Assembly: GCA_029690005.1 (NCBI GenBank)
Contig: CP121458.1
Location: forward strand, 3,596,001-3,660,000
DNA: 64,000 nucleotides
DNA from: Prescottella defluvii
GTDB taxonomy: Bacteria; Actinomycetota; Actinomycetes; Mycobacteriales; Mycobacteriaceae
Direction: 5' to 3'
This document shows positions 1 to 9,288 of the stretch, in pieces (within the stretch, counting starts at the first letter, position 1; each line of letters starts with the position of its first letter). The translations under genes and the position numbers were made by a program. Under the pieces are notes generated by a model. The model was not told where the DNA came from. It was given only the letters and a program-made list of their open reading frames with translations, and did not search any database.

Positions 1-941
1 GAGTAGGACCAGGCCCAGCCCGGCGAACAGCGCGACCCCGGCGAGACCGGACGGGGCGCTGACCGCGGCGGGCCACCCGCCCTCCCGCCACCGGTTGACG
101 GTGCCGAGCACGTACGCACCGGCGATCAGGACCGCACCCACCCCGAGCGCTGCGGCCAGCAGCGTGATCGGCTCCTCCAGCGGCGACAACCACAGGACCG
201 GCACCACCCCGGTCGGGCCGAAGAACTCGCCGTACAGCGCCCCGAATCCGGTGGCGGCGACCCGGCGCCGACCGCGAACCCCCACACCCGCCGGTAGCGG
301 GCGAGTCGGGCCGGGCGTCCGGCGCGCAGCGCCAGCCCGGCGAGGATCAACAGCGCCCCGTGGCCGATGTCGCCGAACATCATCCCGAACATGAACACGT
401 ATGCGAGGCCGGCGGGCAGTGTCGGATCGACGTCCGCGTACGGCACGGTCCCGTAGGTCTCGACCAGCGGAGCGAACGCGCGCCGCGTCGCGCCGCCGGT
501 GTGCAGTCGGGTGGGCGGATCGACGCCGCGTGGGGTGGAAAGCGGGACCACGGTCCCGCCGAACGGTTCGAGTCGTTCGGCGAGCTGCGCCACGTGCGCC
601 TGTCGCGCCCAGCCCGCGAGGGCGGCGACGTCGCCGCGCACTACCGCCGCACCCGCGTGCCGCTCGAGTTCGTCCTCCCCGGCGAGCAGGTCCAGGCGGC
701 CGTCGCGCTCGAGTTCGTCCAAGTCCGGAGTCCGCTCGGACAGCCGCGGCTCGGGTGGTGCCGCAGCCAGGTGGCGCAGGCGGACGGCCGCCTCCCCCGC
801 GGCCGCGCTCGTGTCCGGGACGTCGAGTTCGACGGTGCCGGTGTCCGCGGTCTCGGCGAGCACGCGGCGCAGCGTCGCAGCCGGGGCGACGACGGCCACC
901 CGCTGCATCCGGGCCGGTACCGCGATCTCAGGCCACCGCAT
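1..941 (-). CDS. V/A-type ATPase subunit I (a-subunit), 3' end outside window
   Basis: Membrane stator subunit of a rotary V/A-type ATPase, which carries ions across the membrane together with the proteolipid ring. The N-terminal soluble part begins MRWPEIAVPARMQRVAVV, like the MxxVxxxxVxxP opening of the family, followed by a charged Leu/Asp/Glu-rich arm. Around 375-395 comes the membrane-entry signature YVFMFGMMFGDIGHGALL, highly typical of subunit I. A frame break near 250-270 shifts the reading frame; beyond it the hydrophobic ALYGEFFGPTGVVPVLW stretch continues to the window edge. The start at 941 overlaps the end of the upstream gene by 14 bases, and an internal Met at 908 is an alternative. 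The C-terminal transmembrane part is missing because the window ends. Confidence 0.85.
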
Positions 942-1876
942 CGAACGCCTCCGTCGCGGCGGACCCGACGACGGCGCGCCGCGCGGCCGCGGAAAGTGCG
1001 GCCCGCACCCGCCAGGCGTCGATCGCGAGGACCGCGATCGCGCCGACGACCGGGCCCCGGCCGAATTCGGCGCCGCGCAGCAGCGCGAACCCGTCGGCCT
1101 CGACCCGGTGGCGCCAGCGCGCGTCCGCCCGCCAGACGTCGTCCAGCCGGTCCAGGCCGTCGAACACCCACCGTGCGTCGGCGGGCAGGTGCCGTACGAG
1201 TTCGCCGACCGGCACGTTCCCGAGGCGACGGCATCGACGAATCCCGGCCCGACGATGGTTTCCGCGCGTCGGGTCAGCGGGGTCGCGAGCGTGTGGTGTT
1301 GGACCCGGACGGTGCGGACGAGCAGCAGCGCCGTCTGGGCTCGTGCCCAGGCCGCGGCTTCAGGGATCCGGCCGACGATTTGGTCGGCCCAGTTCAGGCG
1401 TGTTCCGCAGGCGATCTCCCAGGGCCGCGCACCGCCCGGGTCGCCCCACGCCGAGGCCCGGAGCGCCGACCGGACGTCGGCGGCCGAACGAGTGCCCTCG
1501 AGCCGACGTCCGGCAGTGGCGAGGGTGCCCAGCCGGTAGGGCGGCGCGGTGGGTATCCCGTGGGCGTGGGCGAGACGGTGGTCGAGATCGGCGATCTCCG
1601 AATCCCCGCTCAGCAGGCGGACCACGTCGACGCCGTCACGCGGCAGCCACCCCGCGAGGACCCGCAGCTGCCACAGCAGCGCCGAACCGACGCCGCGCTG
1701 GGCGGCGGCGACGGAGTCGTGCGGGTGAACGTCGTGACCGTACGGGTCCGCGACAGCGCCTGGACGGCGTCGGCTGCGCTGTCGCCGGTCGTCAGGGCGC
1801 GCGCGGCCGCGGCCCCGATCCGTCGACGGGCCAGGGCGCGGGCGCGGACCGTCCCGGCGACCCAGGACGTGGTCAC
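928..1876 (-). CDS. V/A-type ATPase subunit C-like (AC39 family), frame-broken
   Basis: Likely the AC39/subunit C (V0 d) protein that links the central stalk to the membrane ring. The start MTTSWVAGTVRARALARR overlaps the stop of the stalk gene (ATGA at 1873-1876). The central part carries LLWQLRVLAGWLPRDG and IPEAAAWARAQTALLLVRT, with the helical, Arg/Ala-rich composition of bacterial AC39 proteins; the C-terminal part (928-1215) contains WVFDGLDRLDDVWRADARW. Two frame changes, near 1750 and near 1220, split the gene. The assignment leans on position between a stalk subunit and subunit I as much as on sequence, so C versus another small soluble subunit is not settled. Confidence 0.6.
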
Positions 1877-2307
1877 GACGGGCCGTCCGCGGTCGGCGCC
1901 GGCAGGGCCGCGACGATCCGATCGACGAGCGCGGGGATCCTCGCGGCCGCGGGCCCGGATCGTGTCCGCCTCCAGCTCGGCCCGTTCGAGGATCCGGGCG
2001 GCGTCGTCGGCGGCTCGCCGGACGCACGCGCGGCCGCCGCTGCTCGTTCCTCCGGAACACGACGGTCGGCGTCCGCGATCCGCGCGCGGATCCGCTCGTC
2101 GGCCTCGACGCGGATCGCCTGGGCGTCCCGTTCGGCCGCCGCCCGGATCTCCGCGGCTCGCTGACCGGCCTCGTCGAGACGGGACAGGACGGGCGCGAGT
2201 TCGGCGGACAGCTCGGCCACCCGATCGGCCGGCACACCGGCCGACGCCGCGGCGCCGGGGGTGCCCGCGGGCCGGAATCTGCGCAGCAGGTCACGCGTGC
2301 GTGGCAT
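1873..2307 (-). CDS. V/A-type ATPase peripheral stalk (E/G-like) subunit
   Basis: Short, strongly helical protein with the Ala/Glu/Arg heptad pattern of ATPase stator stalks: AELSAELAPVLSRLDEAGQR, then AEIRAAAERDAQAIRVEADE, then a run of alternating Arg/Asp/Ala. The start at 2307 is chosen because GGGAGGA lies just upstream; an in-frame start at 2379 has no comparable site. Two compensating frame changes (about 2030 and 1945) scramble a short internal stretch, after which PALVDRIVAALPAPTADG restores the expected C-terminus. It overlaps the next gene by four bases, so the three ATPase genes form one translationally coupled operon reading out of the window. Coiled-coil sequence alone cannot separate an E-type from a G/H-type subunit. 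Confidence 0.6.
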   Translation of the reverse strand: MPRTRDLLRRFRPAGTPGAAASAGVPADRVAELSAELAPVLSRLDEAGQRAAEIRAAAERDAQAIRVEADERIRARIADADRRVPEERAAAAARASGEPPTTPPGSSNGPSWRRTRSGPAAARIPALVDRIVAALPAPTADGPS

Positions 2308-2372
2308 CGGTCCTCCCGGCGCCGGTGACATCGATCCCCGCTCAGCACAGCGCAGTCGTGGACCCGGCAGTA

Positions 2373-2386
2373 GGGCCAACAGTCAC
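2373..2386. promoter_or_regulatory. Candidate DosR/DevR-like half-matched palindrome
   Basis: GGGCCAACAGTCAC matches the published mycobacterial DosR core (GGGACTWWAGTCCC) at 10 of 14 positions by eye. It lies between the divergent ATPase (start 2307) and kdp (start 2553) operons. A short degenerate motif in GC-rich DNA is weak evidence; it is listed only because dormancy-regulon homologues lie nearby. Confidence 0.2.
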
Positions 2387-2415
2387 TCAGCGAAGCGGAT
2401 TCGGCGATGCAGTGT

Positions 2416-2442
2416 CCGATCCGTCCGGAGTATCCGGATCGG
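2416..2442. promoter_or_regulatory. Inverted repeat between the ATPase and kdp operons
   Basis: CCGATCCG and CGGATCGG are perfect inverted 8-base arms separated by 11 bases. The position, 110-137 bases before the first kdp start codon, fits an operator or the base of a leader stem. No regulator is known for it. Confidence 0.35.
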
Positions 2443-2504
2443 GTTCGGCGCCGGCCCCCATTCGGTACCCCACGGGCGCCGCGCCGATGTTGAATCGAGA
2501 GACG

Positions 2505-2531
2505 GGTCTCGGCGGAGGCTCCGCCGAGACC
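2505..2531 (+). promoter_or_regulatory. Strong hairpin in the kdp leader
   Basis: GGTCTCGGCGGA pairs perfectly with TCCGCCGAGACC around a three-base loop, 22 bases before the first start codon. A small CCTC/GAGG pairing directly after it includes the ribosome binding site (GGAGG, 2542-2546). It could be an attenuator, a translation-control stem, or merely a stable leader hairpin. It has no U-tract, and I see no recognisable c-di-AMP (ydaO) aptamer around it. Confidence 0.45.
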
Positions 2532-2552
2532 GCATCCTCTCGGAGGCACAAC

Positions 2553-2636
2553 ATGGCGGTCGTGGTGTTCACCGCGCTGACGGTGGCGTTATTCGTGCTG
2601 CTCGCGGCGATCCTCAGAGGCGTGGATCGACTGTGA
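2553..2636 (+). CDS. 27-residue hydrophobic peptide at the head of the kdp operon
   Basis: [20 protein letters not shown] followed by LRGVDRL: a single membrane-spanning helix with a positively charged tail ending in the VDRL motif. It has a clear ribosome binding site (CGGAGG, 7 bases upstream). Its TGA stop overlaps the GTG start of kdpF (GTGA), so the two are translationally coupled. Similar tiny membrane ORFs are found before kdpF in other actinobacteria, to my recollection, without an assigned function. Possible roles are a Kdp accessory subunit, like KdpF, or a leader peptide that controls kdpF translation. It is below most gene-callers' length cut-off. Confidence 0.65.
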   Translation: MAVVVFTALTVALFVLLAAILRGVDRL

Positions 2637-2722
2637 ACGTCGACAACGCGGTCGGCCTGGTGCTGGTGGCGTGCCTGGCCGTGTACCTGGCGGCGGCCCT
2701 GCTGTTCCCGGAGAAGTTCTGA
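2633..2722 (+). CDS. kdpF: Potassium-transporting ATPase subunit KdpF
   Basis: A 29-residue single-span membrane peptide that stabilises the KdpFABC complex. It starts with GTG and reads [20 protein letters not shown] then AALLFPEKF; the LLFPEKF ending is the family hallmark. Start and stop both overlap the neighbouring genes (GTGA upstream, TGATG downstream), as expected for a tightly coupled kdp operon. No frame damage. Confidence 0.92.
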   Translation: MNVDNAVGLVLVACLAVYLAAALLFPEKF

Positions 2723-4391
2723 TGGGGTCGGGCGCAATGAGTGTCCTGTTCGCGGGGTCGCTGTTGCTCGCACTCGCCGCGGTGCACAAACCGTTGGGCG
2801 ACTACATGTTCCGGGTGTACTCGGCGCCCACCCATTCCCGGTTCGAACGCGTCGTCTACCGGCTCGCCGGAGTCGAACCGTCCGCCGAACACTCCTGGCC
2901 CGTGTACGCGCGGAGTGTCCTCGCGCTTCTCCGCCGTGAGCATCCTGCTGCTGTTCGGGCTGCAACTCGTGCAGCAGCACCTGTGGCTGCATCTGCCCGA
3001 CCCGGCCACCCCGATGACGGCCGACCTCGCCTGGAACACCGCGGTCAGCTTCGTCACGAACACCGACTGGCAGGCGTATCCGGGCGAATCGACGATGGGT
3101 TTGCTGGTGCAGATGTCCGGGCTCGCGGTCCAGAACTTCCTGTCGGCCGCGGTGGGCATGTCGGTGGGGATCGCGCTGGTGCGCGGGTTCGCGCGCACCC
3201 GGGCGGGCAGCATCGGCAACTTCTGGGTCGATCTCGTGCGCGGCACCGTCCGCATCCTGGTGCCGATCGCATTCATCGGCGCCGTCGTGCTCGTGATCGG
3301 CGGGGTGGTACAGAACTTCCACGTCGAGCGAACCGTCGACACCCTCGCCGGCGGCACCCAGGTACTCCCCGGCGGCCCGGTCGCGAGCCAACAGTCCATC
3401 GAGGTGCTCGGCACCAACGGCGGCGGATTCTTCAACGCGAACGCCGCGCACCCGTTCGAGAACCCCGCCGCGTGGACGAGTTGGGTCCAGATCCTTCTCA
3501 TGCTGGTGATCGCGGCGTCCCTGCCGCGGACGTTCGGGCGCATGGTCGGCGACAAGCGGCAGGGCTATGCGATCGCCGCGGTCATGGCCATGCTCGCGAT
3601 CGTCAGTGTCACCTTGACGAACCTGTTCCAACTGCAGCACCACGGCACCGTCCCACCGCGATCGGGGCGTCAATGGAGGGGGTGGAGCAGCGGCTCGGGT
3701 CGCGGGGTCGGCGACCTTCACCGCCGGCGCAACGCTGACCGGGGCCGGGGCCACGACCTCCGCACTCGACTCGTACACGAGCCTCGGCGGGTTGATGGCG
3801 ATGTTCAACATGCAGCTGGGCGAGGTCGCGCCCGGCGGCGCCGGATCCGGCCTGTACGGGATCCTGATCCTCGCGGTGATCACGGTGTTCGTCGCCGGGC
3901 TCATGGTGGGGCGCACCCCGGAGTACCTCGGCAAGAAGATCACTCCGCGCGAGATCAAGCTTGCCGCCGCTTACTTCCTGGTGACACCGATCGTGATCCT
4001 CGTCGGCACCGCCGTCGCGATGGCGCTGCCCGGGCCGCGGGCGCAGGCACTCAACCCGGGGCCGCACGGGCTCTCGGAGATCCTCTATGCGTTCACCTCG
4101 GTCGCGAACAGCAACGGCTCCGCATTCGCCGGCCTGTCCGCGAACACGCCCTGGTACAACACGGTTCTCGGGGTCGCGATGATCCTCGGCCGACTGCTGC
4201 CGATGATCTTCGTGCTGGCCCTCGCCGGGGCGCTGGCCCGCCAGGCGGTGGTGCCGGCGTCGGCGGGCACGCTGCCGACGCATCGCCCGCAGTTCGTCGG
4301 GCTGGTCACCGGAGTGACGCTGATCCTCGTCACCCTGACGTTCCTCCCCGCGCTCGCACTCGGGCCGCTCGCGGAGGGAATCCACCGATGA
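2722..4391 (+). CDS. kdpA: Potassium-transporting ATPase subunit KdpA, two frame breaks
   Basis: Potassium-binding and channel-like subunit of the high-affinity K+ pump, with about ten membrane spans. Family landmarks in order: [12 protein letters not shown] near the N-terminus, [18 protein letters not shown] (selectivity-filter loop region), [20 protein letters not shown] (second K+ loop), [11 protein letters not shown] (cytoplasmic loop) and [13 protein letters not shown] (last K+ loop). The reading frame changes near 2920 and again between 3655 and 3720; joined, the product has about 555 residues, normal for KdpA. Its TGA overlaps the ATG of kdpB. All filter motifs look intact, so I regard the breaks as sequence errors rather than decay. 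Confidence 0.9.
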
Positions 4392-6496
4392 GCACGTCCC
4401 GGACGGAGCGTCGGCGCGCGGGGCTCACCGCCACCACAGTCGTGGCGGCGGTCCCGGCGCGCTGCGCAAGCTCGACCCCCGGGTGCTGTGGCGCAATCCC
4501 GTGATGTTCATCGTCGAGGTCGGCGCGACGTGGAGCACGGTGCTGGCGATCCGCGATCCGTCTTGGTTCGCGTGGGCCGCGGTGTTCTGGCTGTGGATCA
4601 CCGTCGTGTTCGCGAACCTCGCGGAGTCGGTCGCCGAGGGTCGCGGCAAGGCGCAGGCCGACGCGCTACGTAAGGCGCAGAAGGGAACTCGTGCCCGCCG
4701 GGTGCGAGACTGGACTCCGGAGACAGAACACCCGGTCGAGGAGGACGTCGCGTCGACCGACCTGCGGCAGGGCGACATCGTGCTCGTCGAGGCCGAGCAG
4801 ACAGTTCCGGGGACGGTGACGTCGTCGAGGGCATCGCGTCGGTCGACGAGTCCGCGATCACCGGCGAGTCGGCCCCCGTGGTGCGCGAATCCGGCGGCGA
4901 CCGCTCCGCGGTCACCGGTGGCACCGTGGTGCTGTCCGACCGGATCGTCGTCCGGATCACCCAGAAGCCGGGCGGCAGCTTCATCGACCGGATGATCGCG
5001 CTCGTCGAGGGCGCGAACCGGCAGAAGACGCCGAACGAATTGGCGCTGGGCATCCTGCTGGTGGCGTTGACGGTCATCTTCGTGTTCGCGGTCGCGACGT
5101 TGCAGCCGCTCGCGATCTACTCCAAAGCCGACAACCCGGGTGTGCCCGACACCGCGGCCCTGGACCGGTACGGGTGGCGGGGTCGTGATGGTGTCGCTGG
5201 CGGTGTGCCTGATTCCCACCACGATCGGCGCGCTGCTGTCGGCGATCGGTATCGCCGGCATGGACCGGCTGGTACAACGCAACGTGCTGGCCATGTCGGG
5301 GCGGGCCGTCGAGGCAGCGGGCGATGTGAACACGCTGCTGCTCGACAAGACAGGCACCATCACCCTCGGCAACCGCCAGGCCTCGGAGTTCGTCCCCGTC
5401 GGCGGGGTCACCGCCCAGGAACTGGCCGACGCGGCCCAACTGTCGAGCCTGGCCGACGAGACCCCGGAGGGGCGGTCGATCGTCGTCTACGCGAAACGGG
5501 AGCATGAGCTGCGCGAACGCAGTCCGGGCGAGCTGGCGCGCGCCACCTGGGTGCAGTTCAGCGCCCACACCCGCATGTCCGGGGTGGACCTCGACGACGG
5601 GACGATGCTCCGCAAGGGTGCGACCGCGGCGGTCGCCGACTGGGTGGCGGGCCACAGCGGCGCGGTGCCCGACGAGCTCACCGCGATCACCGACCGGATC
5701 GCCGGGGAGGGCGGCACGCCGCTCGTGGTCGGCCGTGTCGACGGCAACGGCGCCGCGGTGCTGGGCGTCATCCATCTCAAGGACGTCGTCAAACGCGGGA
5801 TGCGGGAGCGGTTCGCGGAGATGCGGCGCATGGGGATCCGCACGGTCATGATCACCGGCGACAACCCGCGCACCGCCAAGGCGATCGCCGACGAGGCCGG
5901 GGTGGACGACTTCCTCGCAGAGGCGAATCCGGAGGACAAGCTCGACCTGATCAAACGCGAACAGGCGGGCGGGCGGCTGGTCGCGATGACCGGCGACGGC
6001 ACCGACGACGCCCCCGCGCTCGCGCAGGCTGACGTCGGCGTCGCCATGAACACGGGTACGACGGCCGCCAAGGAAGCCGGCAACATGGTCGATCTCGATC
6101 CGGATCCCACCAAGCTCATCGAGGTCGTTGCAATCGGCAAGCAGTTGCTCATCACGCGCGGCGCGCTCACCACGTTCTCCATAGCGAACGACATCGCCAA
6201 GTACTTCGCGATCATCCCGGCGATGTTCGTGGCGATCTTCCCCGGTCTGGCGCTGCTCAACGTGATGCGGCTGCACAGTCCGCAGTCCGCGATCCTGGCG
6301 GCGGTGATCTACAACGCACTGATCATCGTGGCACTGATCCCGCTCTCGCTGCGCGGCGTGAAGTATCGGGCGGTCAGCGCCCCGCAGCTACTCAGTCGCA
6401 ACCCGGCATATCTTCGGGCTCGGCGGTGTCGTCGCGCCGTTCGTCGGCATCAAGGCGATCGATCTGGCGCTGCAGTTCCTGCCGGGGATGTCGTGA
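4388..6496 (+). CDS. kdpB: Potassium-transporting P-type ATPase catalytic subunit KdpB, frame-broken
   Basis: ATP-hydrolysing subunit of KdpFABC. Landmarks: [12 protein letters not shown] (first membrane helices), [10 protein letters not shown] (actuator TGES loop), [25 protein letters not shown] (phosphorylated Asp), [18 protein letters not shown] (hinge) and the C-terminal [18 protein letters not shown]. Frame changes near 4460, 4815, 5165 and 6400 split it; at the first two, adding one G to a short G run restores the protein, suggesting base-calling errors. The final codons [20 protein letters not shown] lead to TGA at 6494-6496. One odd residue: the normally invariant GDGTND motif reads GDGTDD (codon 6004-6006 is GAC, not AAC). 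Confidence 0.9.
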
Positions 6497-6497
6497 C

Positions 6498-7421
6498 ATG
6501 CACCGCGCCGGGTGGGTCCGCCAGCATCTCGCGGCGTTGCGCGCGCTCCTGGTCCTGACCGTGATCACGGGGATCGCGTACCCGCTGGCGGTGTGGGCCG
6601 TCGCCTCCCTGCCGTGGCTGCGCGAGCGGGCCGACGGCGCGATCGTGTCGGTGGACGGGCACATCGTGGGCAGCAGCCAGGTCGGTCAGGCGTTCACGGC
6701 CGCGGACGGCACGCCGCTGCCGGGATACCTCCAGAGCCGACCGTCGGCGGCCGGCGCCGGATACGACGCGCTCGCGTCCGGTGCGAGCAACCTCGGACCC
6801 GAGAACATCCGGGACACCCCGGCGGACCCGGCGCTGCTGGCCCGCGGTGCCACGCCGGCCGAGGCAGGCTTCGTGCCGAGCCTGCTGACCACCGTGCGCA
6901 CCCGCAGCCGGGAGATCGGCCTTCGCGAGGGTGTCGACGGCGGACGGCCGTTCTGCACGCCGGGTGGCGTCGGTGCGGTGCTGTCGGTGATCGGACCCCG
7001 CGACGCGGACGGCGACGTGCCCCGGCCTTCACGGGTGGTAAGCGTCAACGAACCGTGCTCCCCAGTTCCCTCCACGCCCTTCCTCGACGCGTACACGGGG
7101 GTGACGGTCGAGTGCGCCCGGTTCGGCGAGAACTACGACAGCGGCAAGATCGTGCCGATCCGTGGGAGCGCCCCGGACCCGCCGGCGGTCCCGGCCGACG
7201 CGGTCACCGCCAGCGGCAGCGGGCTCGACCCGGACATCTCCCGCGAGTTCGCCAACCTGCAGGCACCCCGGGTCGCCGCGGCGCGCGGGGTCTCCGTCGG
7301 GCAGGTACGCGCGGTGATCGCCGACCACAACCACGGCCGGGAACTGGGCGTCCTCGGTGAGCCGACGGTGAACGTCCTCGAGACGAACATCGAACTCGAC
7401 CGACGATTCCCGGTGCCGTGA
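6498..7421 (+). CDS. kdpC: Potassium-transporting ATPase subunit KdpC, long actinobacterial form
   Basis: Single-span subunit that helps assemble the Kdp complex and aids ATP binding by Kdp[21 protein letters not shown] leads into a membrane helix with the family signature [13 protein letters not shown]. Conserved downstream motifs are [29 protein letters not shown] and the C-terminal [13 protein letters not shown], then [15 protein letters not shown]. At 307 residues it is much longer than the roughly 190-residue E. coli protein; the extra part (about residues 130-240) carries three cysteines (FCTPGG, NEPCSP, VECARF). No frame breaks. No kdpD/kdpE sensor genes follow, so regulation must come from elsewhere. 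Confidence 0.9.
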   Translation: MHRAGWVRQHLAALRALLVLTVITGIAYPLAVWAVASLPWLRERADGAIVSVDGHIVGSSQVGQAFTAADGTPLPGYLQSRPSAAGAGYDALASGASNLGPENIRDTPADPALLARGATPAEAGFVPSLLTTVRTRSREIGLREGVDGGRPFCTPGGVGAVLSVIGPRDADGDVPRPSRVVSVNEPCSPVPSTPFLDAYTGVTVECARFGENYDSGKIVPIRGSAPDPPAVPADAVTASGSGLDPDISREFANLQAPRVAAARGVSVGQVRAVIADHNHGRELGVLGEPTVNVLETNIELDRRFPVP

Positions 7422-7609
7422 GCCCGCGCGATTCACCATTCGACGGACGTCGGTCTCGATCCTTCCCGGATCGGGCACCTTTCGCGCCGGGCATGGAGCG
7501 CAGCTGCCCGTTCACGCGATGATGGAAGTACCGCACGGTCGTAACGACGCGATGCGCCCTCGACACGCGTCGCGCCCCGAGACTCGTCAATGGAAGGGAC
7601 CGGTGCACA

Positions 7610-9227
7610 ATGACCACGAATGAGAAGACCGTCCACGAAGTGACCTACGATCTGCTGCGTTCACTGGAACTGACCACCGTATTCGGTAACCCGGGCTCCA
7701 CCGAGCAGACCTTCTTGAAGCGTTTCCCTGACGACTTCACCTATGTGCTGGGGTTGCAGGAGGCATCGGTGCTTGCCATGGCCGACGGGTTCGCACAGTC
7801 CACGGGCAGGCCTGCACTGGTCAACGTGCACACCGGCGCCGGAACCGGGAACGCGATGGGCAGCCTGGTCGCCGCGTACAAGGGCAACACGCCCCTGATC
7901 GTCACGGCCGGTCAGCAGACCCGCGAGATGGTCCTGTGCGACCCGTACCTGACCAACCGCGATGAGACCCTGTTGCCGTTGCCCTGGGTCAAGTGGGCCT
8001 ATCAACCCGCGCGCGCCGAGGACGTGCCGGCCGCGTTCATGCGCGCCTACGCGGTCGCTCTGCAGCCGCCGGCGGGTCCGGTGTTCCTGTCCATACCGCT
8101 CGACGACTGGGACAAGCCGGCCGAGAGGCCCGCGGTCGCCAGGACGGTGAGCCACCGATGCGGCCCGGATGCCGAGCGCCTACGCGGATTCGCTGATCGC
8201 GTCAACCGCGCGCAGCGGCCACTGCTCGTCTACGGGCCCGAGGTCGATCGCAGCGGCGCCTGGGATGCCGGCGTGGCCTTCGCGGAGAAGCTCGGCGCGC
8301 CGGTGTACAGCGGCCCGCTTCCCGACCGAGTGTCGTTTCCCGAGACACACGGCCTGTACCAGGGGCAGCTACCGATGACCATCGCCGGCGTCAACGAGGT
8401 GCTGCAGGGCCACGATCTGGTACTCGTGATCGGAGCGCAGGTCTTCCGCTACTACCCCTGACGTTTCCGGTGAGTACCTGCCCGCGGGTACCGAGCTGCT
8501 GCAGATCACGTCGGATCCGACGATGGCCGGCGCCGCGCCGGTCGGCGACAGCATGCTCGGCGATGCGCTATTGGCGTTGGAGCAGCTCGCGGACATGGTG
8601 GATGACCGGAGCAGCACGCCTGCCACGACCACGTCGGGCGGTGGCCACGACATCGCCGATCCGGAGTCCTCACCCCTGACGCCGGCCGCGGTGTTCTCGA
8701 CGCTGGGCACCGTCAAGCCCGCCGACTCGCCGCTGGTCACCGAATCGACATCCACCATGGCCCAACAGGTCCAGTGGCTGCCCACCACCCACACCGGGTC
8801 GTTCTTCGCCACCGCCAGCGGCGGGATCGGCTGGGGAGTACCCGCGGCGGTGGGCATCGCGCTCGGCGACCGCGCCCGCGGGCTCAAGCGCACCGTGGTC
8901 GCGACCATCGGCGACGGATCATTCCAATACTCGGTGCAAGCGATATGGACGGCGGCCCAACATCGGCTGCCGGTCGTATTCGTCGTGCTACGCAACGAGG
9001 AGTATTCGATCCTCAAGGCATTCGCACTGTTGGAGAAGACACCCGGCGTGCCCGGGCTGGACCTGCCCGGCCTCGACATCGCCTCCATCGCAGAGGGTTT
9101 CGGGCGCCGCGCGATCAACGTGGACACCACCGAGCGGCTCGCCGACGCGTTCACCACTGCACTCGAAGCCGACGGGCCCACGGTCATCGTGGTGCCGACC
9201 CAACCGGAGTTGGCGCATCTGGGCTGA
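7610..9227 (+). CDS. mdlC: ThDP-dependent benzoylformate decarboxylase-like enzyme, one frame break
   Basis: Closely follows Pseudomonas benzoylformate decarboxylase along its whole length, so it likely decarboxylates benzoylformate or a related 2-keto acid in the cytoplasm. Catalytic landmarks are present: FGNPGSTEQ (active-site Ser), LGLQEASVLAMADG (ThDP-activating Glu), VNVHTGAGTGNAMG (first catalytic His), FPETHGLYQGQLP (second catalytic His) and GDGSFQYSVQAIWTAAQ (metal/ThDP motif, with Gln where Asn is usual). One extra T near 8460 breaks the frame; removing it gives RYYPDVSGEYLPAG. The combined length (about 538 residues) is normal. No mandelate-pathway partners lie nearby, so the physiological substrate is open. 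Confidence 0.8.
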
Positions 9228-9288
9228 TTCCGGCACGACGATGCGGGCGTGGTCGGCCGGTCACGGCGCCTTCGTCACTGACCGCTGG

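Noticed and set aside
360..2636. Long plus-strand frame opposite the ATPase genes
   Set aside because: Low-complexity Arg/Pro-rich translation; only its last 27 codons (from 2553) have a ribosome binding site and a membrane-peptide character, and those are annotated separately.
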